Positions 16,657-25,600 of a stretch of 64,000 bases of DNA are shown here, piece after piece. The notes under the pieces are model-generated. The model made no database searches and was not told the origin of the DNA. It worked only from the letters and a program-made list of their open reading frames with translations. The DNA comes from Gemmatimonadota bacterium. GTDB taxonomy: Bacteria; Latescibacterota; UBA2968; GCA-2709665. Within the stretch, counting starts at the first letter, position 1, and every line of letters starts with the position of its first letter. Where the stretch lies: positions 1-64,000 of the forward strand of contig JAPPJY010000003.1 in the NCBI GenBank assembly GCA_028874335.1. The letters are read 5' to 3'. The position numbers and the translations under genes were made by a program.

Positions 16657-18093
16657 ATGCTGCGCACGGCGATCGGCTTTCTGCTTTTCACCCTGTATGC
16701 AAATGGCATAATCCCGGTTGCGGCCGACGAACCGTCGACCGACGGCCGGGCACTCTACGTCCAGTACTGCGCGACCTGTCACGGACAGAACCTGGAGGGC
16801 GTCACGGCGCCCAGTCTGATCGACGGTGTCTGGATCTACGGCGGACGGGGGAACATCGCCCGCAACATCATGTTCGGCATCGTCCAGCAGGGGATGCCCG
16901 CGTTCGGAGAAGCGCTCACGCGGAAGCAGATCAACGCCATCTCGGCATTCATCCGGGAGGCCGAAAAATCGGCGGGCGCCACAAAACCGCCCATTCCCGA
17001 CACACTCGACACCTACGACTACCGCATCCGCGTGGAACGCTGGGTTGAGGGCCTTCGGCTCCCATGGTCGATCGCGTTCCCGGACGCCGGCACCGCGCTC
17101 ATCACCGAACGGCCCGGAAGGCTTCGCGTGGTTAAGAACGGCGTATTGCAACCCGATCCCGTCGCCAATACGCCACCCGTTCTGCACCAGGGACAGGGCG
17201 GCCTCATGGATGCGGCCGTCGATCCCGCCTATCGGGAAAACGGCTGGATCTACCTGTCATACAGCCACGCGCTCAGGGACACGTCCGAGAGCGAGCGACC
17301 GCCCGCAATGACGCGCCTCGTACGGGGGCGAATGAAAGACAACGCCTGGGCCGATCAGCAGGTCGTCTACGAAGCGCCGCACGAGACCTACGGCAGGACC
17401 CGCCACCATTACGGGTGCCGCATCGTCTTCGATCCTGAGGGGTATCTCTATTTCCCCGTCGGAGACCGGGGAATTCCCCGGTACGCACAGGACCTGGGAC
17501 ACCCCGGCGGCAAAATCCACCGTATCCACCGGGACGGCCGGATTCCCGATGACAACCCCTTTCTAAAACGGGAAGGCGCCCTTCCCAGCATTTACAGCTT
17601 CGGCCAGCGAAACCCGCAGGGCCTCGCCGTGCATCCTGTTACAAGCGCGTTATGGGAGAGCGAGCACGGGCCGATGGGCGGCGATGAGATCAACCTGATA
17701 AGGGCCGGGATCAACTACGGCTGGCCGACGATCACCTACGGGCGAAACTACAACGGGACGCCTGTATCGGAATTCGAGAGTAAACCCGGCCTGGAGCAAC
17801 CCGTTCTGTTCTGGCGGCCCTCCATCGCGGTGTGCGGCATCGACTTCTATCGCGGCGACCTTTTTCCGAAGTGGAAGAACCGCCTGCTCGTGGGCGCTCT
17901 TGCATTTGAGGAAGTCCGCCTCCTCACGATCGAGAACGACCGCGTGATCTACCAGGAAACCATCCTCAAGAATGCCGGCCGCGTGCGCGACGTGGCGAGC
18001 GGACCCGACGGGGCCATCTACGTCGTTCTGAACAACCCCGGAACCGTACTGCGCCTGACACCGATCACACCTGAAGACCTCAACGAATTCTGA
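16657..18093 (+). CDS. Cytochrome c - PQQ-dependent sugar (sorbosone) dehydrogenase fusion
   Basis: A 478-residue predicted periplasmic dehydrogenase that should pass electrons to its own heme. A signal peptide (residues 1 to about 23) is followed by a class I cytochrome c domain with CATCH (C38, C41, H42) and a Met-rich distal side (QGMPAFGEAL). Then comes a six-bladed beta-propeller of the aldose sugar dehydrogenase / sorbosone dehydrogenase family, with GLRLPWSIAF, RHHYGCRIVFDP (catalytic His region), GDRGIPRYAQ and ESEHGPMGGDEIN. The start is set by AGGAGG 4 bases before the ATG at 16657. Oxidising an aldose to an aldonolactone would feed the sugar-acid enzymes in this region; that link is inference. 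Confidence 0.87.
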   Translation: MLRTAIGFLLFTLYANGIIPVAADEPSTDGRALYVQYCATCHGQNLEGVTAPSLIDGVWIYGGRGNIARNIMFGIVQQGMPAFGEALTRKQINAISAFIREAEKSAGATKPPIPDTLDTYDYRIRVERWVEGLRLPWSIAFPDAGTALITERPGRLRVVKNGVLQPDPVANTPPVLHQGQGGLMDAAVDPAYRENGWIYLSYSHALRDTSESERPPAMTRLVRGRMKDNAWADQQVVYEAPHETYGRTRHHYGCRIVFDPEGYLYFPVGDRGIPRYAQDLGHPGGKIHRIHRDGRIPDDNPFLKREGALPSIYSFGQRNPQGLAVHPVTSALWESEHGPMGGDEINLIRAGINYGWPTITYGRNYNGTPVSEFESKPGLEQPVLFWRPSIAVCGIDFYRGDLFPKWKNRLLVGALAFEEVRLLTIENDRVIYQETILKNAGRVRDVASGPDGAIYVVLNNPGTVLRLTPITPEDLNEF

Positions 18094-18126
18094 GCCGGAC
18101 GCCGATCCCGCGAAGCGCCGGGCGCC

Positions 18127-18957
18127 TCAGCCTGCGTCAAGGCCTTCGAGAATGCCCTTCAGGTAGCCGATGCTTCTTGCCGCAATCGTCTCCGGGTCCG
18201 GTTCGAAATCGAACACTTCAACCGACACATAGCCGCTGTAGCGCAGTTCCCTGAGCTTCTTCAGTATGGGGGCGAACTGAAGCTCGCCGAATCCCGGTCC
18301 GCGCAAATTGGGGTCGTTCACGTGCACGTGCCGCATCGCACTTCCCGCCCGGTCGATGACCTCGGGATGGGACATGGCCTCAGTAGACGCCGCGCGGCAG
18401 TCCACCATGGTCTGGAAGTTCGGATGCCCGACGGCCTCGACCAGCTTCAGGGCTTCGGCCACGCCGGTCACGAAATTGGTCTCCTGGTCGGTCAGCGGCT
18501 CGATACAATAGGTAACGCCCCTTTGGGCCATCAGATCAGCGCACCCTGCGAACAGCTCCGCGGCGCGGGCAAAGCAGTCGTCGGCGTTCCATCCCTCCTG
18601 AATATTCCGCTGCTGCGGAGAGCCGTGAATCATCACGCGTCCTCCGAGGTCGCCGCAGAAATCGATCAGCGCTTTCACGTAATCCTGCGTGCGCTGCCAC
18701 ACCCGGCGGTCCGGATGGTTGATGTACAGCCCGGCGGGTTTTACGAGCAGCCAGTGCAGCCCCACGATCTCCACGCCCGCCGCTTCCGCCGCCTGTCTGA
18801 TGTCCCGCCGCCGGACCGATGAAATGTCGTGTGCGGACTCCGCCAGGGTGAATGGCGCGATCTCCACCCCGTCGCATCCGATCCGGGCGGCATAGTCGAA
18901 CACGCGCTCGATCTCCCAGCCCTCGAAAAACTCGTTGCAGACCGCAAGTTTCATCAC
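18127..18957 (-). CDS. Sugar phosphate isomerase/epimerase-like TIM barrel protein
   Basis: A xylose-isomerase-like TIM barrel of 276 residues, probably a divalent-metal isomerase or epimerase of a keto-sugar or keto-acid. The metal ligand segments are in order: YCIEPL, TMVDC, MRHVHVND and GYVSVEVFDF. GGAGGT lies 7 bases upstream of the first of two adjacent ATG codons. It is convergent with the gene at 16657. A shrunken family B repeat lies immediately before its start. Confidence 0.8.
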   Translation of the reverse strand: MMKLAVCNEFFEGWEIERVFDYAARIGCDGVEIAPFTLAESAHDISSVRRRDIRQAAEAAGVEIVGLHWLLVKPAGLYINHPDRRVWQRTQDYVKALIDFCGDLGGRVMIHGSPQQRNIQEGWNADDCFARAAELFAGCADLMAQRGVTYCIEPLTDQETNFVTGVAEALKLVEAVGHPNFQTMVDCRAASTEAMSHPEVIDRAGSAMRHVHVNDPNLRGPGFGELQFAPILKKLRELRYSGYVSVEVFDFEPDPETIAARSIGYLKGILEGLDAG

Positions 18958-18968
18958 CGAAACCTCCA

Positions 18969-19026
18969 GGTGTCCCGTCCCGGAAAAATCTCACCGTCCG
19001 GCAACCTGTTACCGGGAAAGAACACA
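18969..19026. repeat. Internally deleted copy of MITE-like repeat family B
   Basis: The left 34 bases and right 26 bases align with the two ends of the 165 bp element at 52666-52830 (GGTGTCCCGTCCCGGAAA on the left, TACCGGGAAAGAACAC on the right), while the middle is missing. Several substitutions suggest it is old. Confidence 0.6.
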
Positions 19027-19097
19027 CACGTTCAGGAACACAATACGGGCGCCACGACGGGGACGGATACCGCAACAGTTCGGCGCCGACAAAATCC

Positions 19098-19126
19098 TTG
19101 ACAGAAGACCCGGATTTCTCTAACAT
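19098..19126 (+). promoter_or_regulatory. Strong sigma-70-type promoter of the ABC ATPase gene
   Basis: TTGACA (19098-19103), 17 bp spacer, TAACAT (19121-19126). The start would be about 40 bp before the ATG. Confidence 0.7.
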
Positions 19127-19174
19127 AAACGGGCTGTCTACAAAATTCAAGAAAAACGTTCAGGAGATGCCGTT

Positions 19175-19963
19175 ATGGCGCAGGCGCCGGACGCCCGATC
19201 CGCAGATCAGGAAAACGAAGACCACATCATCGAGGTGCATGACGTCTGGAAAACCTACTCGATGGGAGACCAGGAAGTCCACGCGCTTCGCGGCGTCTCG
19301 TTGAACGTCATCCGGGGCGAGTACCTCTCCATCATGGGTCCCTCCGGTTCCGGCAAGACAACGCTTTTCAACATGGTTGGCGCCCTGGATCGCCCCTCCA
19401 AAGGTAATGTCGTCGTCAATGCAATCGAAATGGGATCGCTCAGCCAGGCGCAGATCGCCTATCTGCGCTGCCACAATATCGGTTACATTTTCCAGAGCTT
19501 CAACCTGATCCCCGTCATGACCGCCCTGGAGAACGTCGCGCTCCCCATGGTTTTTTCAGGTATGAAAAAGTCGGAATACGAAGAAAAGGCCGCTCACAAA
19601 CTCACTCAGGTGGGTCTGGGTGAACGCCTGAAGCACAACCCTTACGAACTCTCGGGAGGGCAACAGCAGCGCGTGGCCATCGCCCGCGCCATTGCCAATG
19701 ACCCGGACCTGGTACTGGCGGATGAACCCACGGGCAACCTGGACCTCAAGACCGGTCAGGAGATCATCGAGTTGCTGCAGAGACTCCAGTCCGACAGCGG
19801 TGTCACCATCGTCACGAACACGCACGACCACAAGATGCTGGTGGCGTCCGACCGGGTTGTGGACCTGCGGGACGGACAGGTGGAACTGGTGCGGAGGCGG
19901 GATGAGATCGACATTCAGGAAGGACGGATCGAAGGGCTGGATATCGAAGAATTGAGCAACTGA
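19175..19963 (+). CDS. LolD/MacB/FtsE-type ABC transporter ATPase
   Basis: A 262-residue ATPase of the MacB/LolD/FtsE group, which powers FtsX-fold permeases in lipoprotein release, efflux or cell-wall control. Walker A is GPSGSGKTT (55-63), the signature is LSGGQQQR, and Walker B is [12 protein letters not shown]. The switch His is in NTHDHKM. AGGAG precedes the ATG at 19175. It has its own promoter and terminator, with no permease gene next to it. The nearest FtsX-like partner is the 1511-residue protein 2.7 kb downstream on the same strand, a plausible but unproven pairing. Confidence 0.9.
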   Translation: MAQAPDARSADQENEDHIIEVHDVWKTYSMGDQEVHALRGVSLNVIRGEYLSIMGPSGSGKTTLFNMVGALDRPSKGNVVVNAIEMGSLSQAQIAYLRCHNIGYIFQSFNLIPVMTALENVALPMVFSGMKKSEYEEKAAHKLTQVGLGERLKHNPYELSGGQQQRVAIARAIANDPDLVLADEPTGNLDLKTGQEIIELLQRLQSDSGVTIVTNTHDHKMLVASDRVVDLRDGQVELVRRRDEIDIQEGRIEGLDIEELSN

Positions 19964-19989
19964 GACACAGCGGGGCCCGACAAGAAACG

Positions 19990-20018
19990 AGGCGTTCGTC
20001 TGAACGACGAACGCCTTT
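19990..20018 (+). terminator. Intrinsic terminator of the ABC ATPase gene
   Basis: AGGCGTTCGT (19990-19999) pairs perfectly with ACGAACGCCT (20007-20016) around a 7-base loop. The following T run is short. Confidence 0.65.
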
Positions 20019-20063
20019 CCTGTATACCGCTTTCCGCAACGACTCGCAAAGCCGATCCGGGAG

Positions 20064-20255
20064 TCACTCCTCGGCCCGGTCGCCGGCCGGGCCGTAGAGC
20101 AGGTCGTAGTAACCGTTCTGCTCGAGACGGCGGATCATTTCGCGAATCATGGCGTCGTCTACGCGAAACATCTCGGCAATCTGTTCGGGCGTGCTGCCGT
20201 CCCGCACCAGTTCGATCAGGCGGTCGCGACTCACAATGAGTTCGGGAACGGCCAT
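20064..20255 (-). CDS. Small helix-turn-helix-like protein, 63 aa
   Basis: An unrecognised small protein beginning MAVPELIVSRDRLIELV. The segment STPEQIAEMFRVDDAMIREMI looks like a helix-turn-helix, so DNA binding is possible. The gene directly follows tRNA-Phe on the same strand, 50 bp downstream, and may share its transcript. The longer frame that reaches 20366 is an antisense read through the tRNA and is not used. No clear ribosome binding site was found. Confidence 0.45.
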   Translation of the reverse strand: MAVPELIVSRDRLIELVRDGSTPEQIAEMFRVDDAMIREMIRRLEQNGYYDLLYGPAGDRAEE

Positions 20256-20305
20256 CGACGTGCTCCGGATCCGGGGAACTATCAGGGTGTTATTGTGGAA
20301 ACAAA

Positions 20306-20381
<76 letters not shown>

Positions 20382-20605
20382 TCCATTCCTCGGGAAAATG
20401 CATTGTTCCCGTTGTACGACAAAGGCGGGAATCTAACAAAACAAGGCACGGATGTCAAGACAGTTGCGATTGTTTAAAGCGGTATGGCCGTATGGTCAGG
20501 TCTGCGAATACGGACCACGCGCAACCGGTCCGCCCGACAGTTTGACGCGCATATCCGATCACGTCATCAGGCCGGAACGAAGCCTGCTCGAGAGAGTGCC
20601 GATCG

Positions 20606-22612
20606 ATGGCCGGCGCTGAACGAACAGCCGAAGCAATTGAACCGGACGCGGCTCCCGCCGGGTCAGCGGGCGGGGTCACTGTCCGGTCCGTGGTTTCCGG
20701 CCTGTTGCTCGTCCTCGGCCTGGATGCCCTGGCGGTCCACCTCCGGTACGTCGTACACGGCTCGCTGATGACGTACAGCCATGTGCCGATGGCCATGCTC
20801 ATCGTGTTTGTGCTGATGATCATGGCCGGCGCGCTCCTGGCGCGGATATCCGGATGGAAGCTTGCGCCGGCGGAATGGCACGTCATTCTGGCCATGGGCG
20901 TCGTCGGCGCGGCTGTTCCCGGTTTCGGTCTGAGCGGCTATCTGCTTGGGTACATCGCATCCCCGTACTATTTCGCGACCGAAGTCAACGAATGGCATAT
21001 CTACCTGCATCCGTACATCAACCCCTGGCTGATCCCTTCAGACGAAGACAAGGCCGTCACGTGGTTCTTTGAAGGCGCTCCCAAAGGCGCGCAGGTCCCG
21101 TGGGATGCCTGGGTGCTTCCACTGTTGTGGTGGACCACGTTCATCGTCGCGGCATTCGTGGTCCTCGGCTGCGTGGCCGTCATCTTTCGCAGACAATGGG
21201 TACAGAACGAACGACTGGCATTTCCGGCGATGGCGCCCCTGATTCACATGGCGGAAGAACCCGGCAGTGGAAGATTCGCACTCCCTGATTTCACGAAGAA
21301 CTACCTGTTCTGGATCGGCTTCGGGCTGGCCTTCGGAATGATCGCCTGGAACTGCATCAACTATTTCCTCCCCGGCTTTCCACGGTTTCCGGTCTATCGG
21401 GGCCGTTGGCTCTGGATCGACCGTCAGCATCCGCCCGCCTATTTCTTCATCGGTCTGTTTACCATCTTCTTCTCCTATTTCGCCAGCCTAGACGTTCTGT
21501 TCAGCATCTGGTTCTTCGACCTGCTGTTCATTTCCGAAGGCGGCTGGCTGCACCGCCGGGGGTTTACGGCCATATCGCCGTACTATTACCGCGGCGTCTA
21601 TTACTGGCAGACCAAGGGCGCATTCGCCATGCTGGCCGCCTCGGTCTTCTGGGTAGGCAGACGCCACATCAGGGACGTGTTCCGCAAGGCATGGAACCGG
21701 GACCATCCGATGGACGACCGGGACGAACCGCTCTCCAGCCGTACGGCCGTCGTCGCCATGCTCGTCGGGCTCGCGTTCATGTGGCTCTGGCTCTGGCGCA
21801 TCGGCTTCGACCCGCTTCTGGCGGCCCTGCTCCTTCCGGCGGTCATCTTCACGTATGTCGGCCTGGCCAAGATTCTCGCGGAGACCGGCATGCCGTACAC
21901 CAACGTGCCGGCGGGTCCGTGGGGTCTCGTATCGCCTTTCATCGGGTCATCGACCGTCAACGAAAGCACGCGGGTCGCCCTCCGGTTCGCGTCCAGGATC
22001 ACCTCCCACTTCAAGGGGCTCTTCCTGCCGGCCCTTGCGCACGCCGGGCGGGTTGCGGAGGGCGTCCGGGGCGGCCGGCGGCGTCTTGCGTATGCCGTCG
22101 TCCTCGCATTTATGGTCAGTTGGATCGCGAGTGTGCTGCTCACGATCCAGCTGGGATACCGGGACGGCGCCTACAATTTCAACTCCTGGGAAATCGTGCG
22201 CGCGGGGCCCAAGCATTTCGATGGCACCGCGACTTCCGTCAAGAACTTCCTGACAAAACCCCCGGATCCGCCCGTCTACCGCGAACATCCCGACTATATG
22301 GTGTTTTTCGGCCTGGGCGGCCTGGCCACGCTCCTGCTCATTTTTATGCGTCACCGTTTCGTATGGTGGCCGTTGCATCCTGTCGGACTGGCCATTTCGG
22401 GTTCGTACCTGGCCCGGCGAACCAGCTTGACGATATTGCTGGCATGGCTGGTCAAACTGGTCATGCTAAAGATGGGCGGGCCTTCCGTATACAGGAAATC
22501 GCGCCCCCTGTTCATCGGCCTGCTCGCCGGATATATACTCGGTGTCGCCCTCTCGGCCTTTATAGACGTCCTGTGGTTCCCGGAACGGGGCCACAGCGTT
22601 CACCGCTTCTGA
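20606..22612 (+). CDS. Large OPT-like polytopic membrane protein (DUF6785-type), 668 aa
   Basis: An inner-membrane protein with roughly twelve hydrophobic segments, beginning VVSGLLLVLGLDALAVHL. Repeated aromatic-rich helices and loops such as SPYYFATEVNEW and LAETGMPYTNVPAGPWG resemble the oligopeptide-transporter-like families common in Planctomycetes and Poribacteria-type genomes. I believe it belongs to the DUF6785/DUF6784 group, but this is pattern memory and untested. It is the first of three large membrane-protein genes (20606, 22700, 27618) on one strand, with an 87 bp gap to the next, so joint expression is likely. Substrate and direction are unknown. Confidence 0.7.
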   Translation: MAGAERTAEAIEPDAAPAGSAGGVTVRSVVSGLLLVLGLDALAVHLRYVVHGSLMTYSHVPMAMLIVFVLMIMAGALLARISGWKLAPAEWHVILAMGVVGAAVPGFGLSGYLLGYIASPYYFATEVNEWHIYLHPYINPWLIPSDEDKAVTWFFEGAPKGAQVPWDAWVLPLLWWTTFIVAAFVVLGCVAVIFRRQWVQNERLAFPAMAPLIHMAEEPGSGRFALPDFTKNYLFWIGFGLAFGMIAWNCINYFLPGFPRFPVYRGRWLWIDRQHPPAYFFIGLFTIFFSYFASLDVLFSIWFFDLLFISEGGWLHRRGFTAISPYYYRGVYYWQTKGAFAMLAASVFWVGRRHIRDVFRKAWNRDHPMDDRDEPLSSRTAVVAMLVGLAFMWLWLWRIGFDPLLAALLLPAVIFTYVGLAKILAETGMPYTNVPAGPWGLVSPFIGSSTVNESTRVALRFASRITSHFKGLFLPALAHAGRVAEGVRGGRRRLAYAVVLAFMVSWIASVLLTIQLGYRDGAYNFNSWEIVRAGPKHFDGTATSVKNFLTKPPDPPVYREHPDYMVFFGLGGLATLLLIFMRHRFVWWPLHPVGLAISGSYLARRTSLTILLAWLVKLVMLKMGGPSVYRKSRPLFIGLLAGYILGVALSAFIDVLWFPERGHSVHRF

Positions 22613-22699
22613 TCGGCGTCCGGCGGCGAATGACCGGGGTCGGAAACCGGGTACCCGCAACCGTAGCGGCACTGCAGAAGCCTTGATCCGGATGACTCA

Positions 22700-25600
22700 A
22701 TGAAAACCCGTCCACGCATCGGTCTTGCACTGGCGCTTCTCTTCGCCGCCGGGGCCTTCGCCGGCCTTGCGGTGGGACCGGAACGCGTCAACCCCTACCT
22801 GGCCGCAATCCTCGGACTCCGTGCGCCCGTTGCTCCACCGTCCCCTTCCGTTCCGGAAGCGAACGCCACTTCGGTTCGCGTACTCGACACCGTATCGGAC
22901 GCCGGCGTCATGTCGCACGTTGCCGGCTTTACGGAACACCGGTCGCGAGTTCCCGGATACCCCGGACACGCCGCGGCCGCCGAGTACATCCGGCGCAGTT
23001 TCGAGAGCGCCGGTCTCCGGGACGTCCGCGCCGAGCCGTTCGACGTCACCTCGCCCGTAGACAAGGGCGGCAGCCTGAGGCTGTTGCGGGACAATGTCAC
23101 GTTTCCCATCCACGCAATCTGGCCGAACCTCGTCAAAACCTCCACGCTGCCGCGCGAAGGGGTCCGCACGCGGTTGATATACGGCGCGACCGGGGAATTT
23201 GCCGACTTCAACGGTCATGCGCTCGAAGGCGCGGCCGTTCTCATGGAATTCAATACCCGGAACAACTGGCTGAACGCGGCCACGCTGGGGGCGGGACAAG
23301 TCATCTTCATCGAACCGGATTCGACTTTCTATACCGAAGCCGAGCAGAAATTCCTGCAGGTGCCCAACAGCGTGGAACGATTCTGGATCGACAAAGCGTC
23401 GGGGCAGGCTCTGAAGGCAATGCTCGAACAACGCGGCGAACTTGAAATCGAACTGCACGCGAGAATGGAGTGGGAGAAACACACCGCCCACAATATTCTG
23501 GGCTTCCTTCCGGGCTCGGATCCGATCCTGAAGGAACAGATCGTCGTGATCAATGCGTACTACGACGCCATGTCCGTCGTCCCGGCACTGGCGCCCGGCG
23601 CCGAGATGGCCGGCGGCGCCGTCGCCCTGATGGAACTGGTCAACTACTTCAAACGATATCCCCCGGGGCGCACCGTGCTCTTTCTGGCCACTTCGGCCCA
23701 CCACCTGGGCTTTCGCGGCATCTGCGATTTCCTGGGCCGCCACGCCAGAAAGGAGAGGCATTTCGCGGCCCTGATGACCGACCCCATCGACATCCGACTC
23801 TTCATCGGCCTGGACCTGTCGAGCCAGACCGCTCAAATCGGCGTCTGGAACAGTACGCGCAACTTCTACTACAATCGGTTCTTCACACCTTTCGGAAAGA
23901 AGTTCGTCCGCATCTCGCAGGCGATCGCACCCGCCTTCGGCCTCGACCCCGATCAGGCGCTGCTGGACGGCATCAATCCCACGGGCGGAATGACCTGGGA
24001 TATGTTCATCCCCGGTGCAAACCTGAAGACCGACGGCGAAGTCGTCCTCGAAGCCGGCACGCTCGCCCTGTCCCTGGTCACGCTGAACGATGCGCGTTTC
24101 CGGGTCGATACGCCCCTGGACCGGCCGGAAGGGGTAAACTTCGATAATCTCGCAAAACAGGTCCGCCTGATTACGGGTGTGCTCGACATTGCCCTGAACG
24201 ACCCAACGCTCATCCCTGATTATCGACTCAATCCCGATGACAGGATGCGCGGTCTGAAGGGATTCGTACGTACCTTTCCCAGGCGCAGCATCGTACCCGA
24301 CCGGCCCAAGCCGGGCGCCATCGCCGCGCTCAGGATGGGCATCGACAAATCGGTCAAGGGCGTCCGGCGCATCTATTACGACCTTGCCGACGAAAACGGT
24401 GAATTCTACATGCCGGGAATCGCCGAACGCCGCGTCTCCGTCAGCGCCTACTTTCAGGACCCGGAGACCGGTGAGATCACGTACGCACCAAATTACGGGC
24501 AGCAGGCGCGGATCTACCGCGGCGACTTCGACATGGACTGGTGGATCTCCAAGAGAAACATCATCCTCTTTCCCTGTATCGCCACCGACTTCTACGATAC
24601 CGTCGATCCGCGTTTCCTCACCAAGCTCTCCCAGATCAGCGTCTACGGTAGCGGCAACGTCACGCCACAGGAATACGGATACGCGATCGGCTTCGGCCCG
24701 ACGGAACCCGTGGGCACCCTGTTCACGCGTCCGGGCGAGAGAATCAAGGTCGCGATGAGGGCCGGCGGCGTCGCGGCGGGCTCCGGCGACATCGGCATCC
24801 GCTTCCTGTTGCTGAATGCGACCAGCGCCGAGAGCGAGGAAATCGCAAGGGGCACGGGTTATCCCACGCTCACCCACGGATCGTTTGCGCGCACCTCCTT
24901 TCTGGCCGCGCGGGACATGTGGACCCTGAACGAAGCCCGGAAGCAGGAGATGCAGAAATACGCCATCGAAAACCAGCGTCTGAACATGCTGCACGGCCAG
25001 GCCCGCCTCCACCTGGACATGGCCGAAGCCGCGATGTCGCAGAGTCGCTGGGACGTCTTCATGAAGCATACCCGCGCGGCCCTCGGCATCGAATCGCGCG
25101 CCTATCCGGACGTCAAGGACACGCAGAACGACGTGGTGCGCGGCGTCGTCTTCTTCATGGCCCTGGTCATCCCATGCGCATTTTTCACAGAACGCCTCAT
25201 CTTCACTGCCGTGGATATCCGGAGGCAGATCGCGGGATTTATCGGTATTTTCGTTCTCATCTGGGTTTTCCTTTCGAACGTGCATCCGGCGTTCGAGATC
25301 TCCAATCCCCTGGTCGTGCTGCTCGCCTTCGTCATTCTCGCGCTGGCGGTGTTCGTGATTTCACTCGTTTTCAATCGGTTCAACGAAACCATGCGCCGGT
25401 TACGGGTCCCGGAAGTGCGCTTGCATGAAACCGACGTGGGTCGAATCTCCGCCTCCCTGGCGGCCTTTCAGCTCGGCATCGCAAACATGAAACGCCGCAA
25501 ATTGCGCACGGCGCTTACGTTCACCACGCTCCTGCTCCTCACGTTTACGGTACTCTCGTTTACGTCCATCACAACGGCTCTCGAATTTCGCCGGATTCCC

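Noticed and set aside
22697..25285. 862-codon minus-strand open frame opposite the M28/FtsX gene
   Set aside because: It is antisense to a clearly coding frame, and its composition (H, R, G, D rich, no domain) is typical of a shadow in GC-rich DNA.
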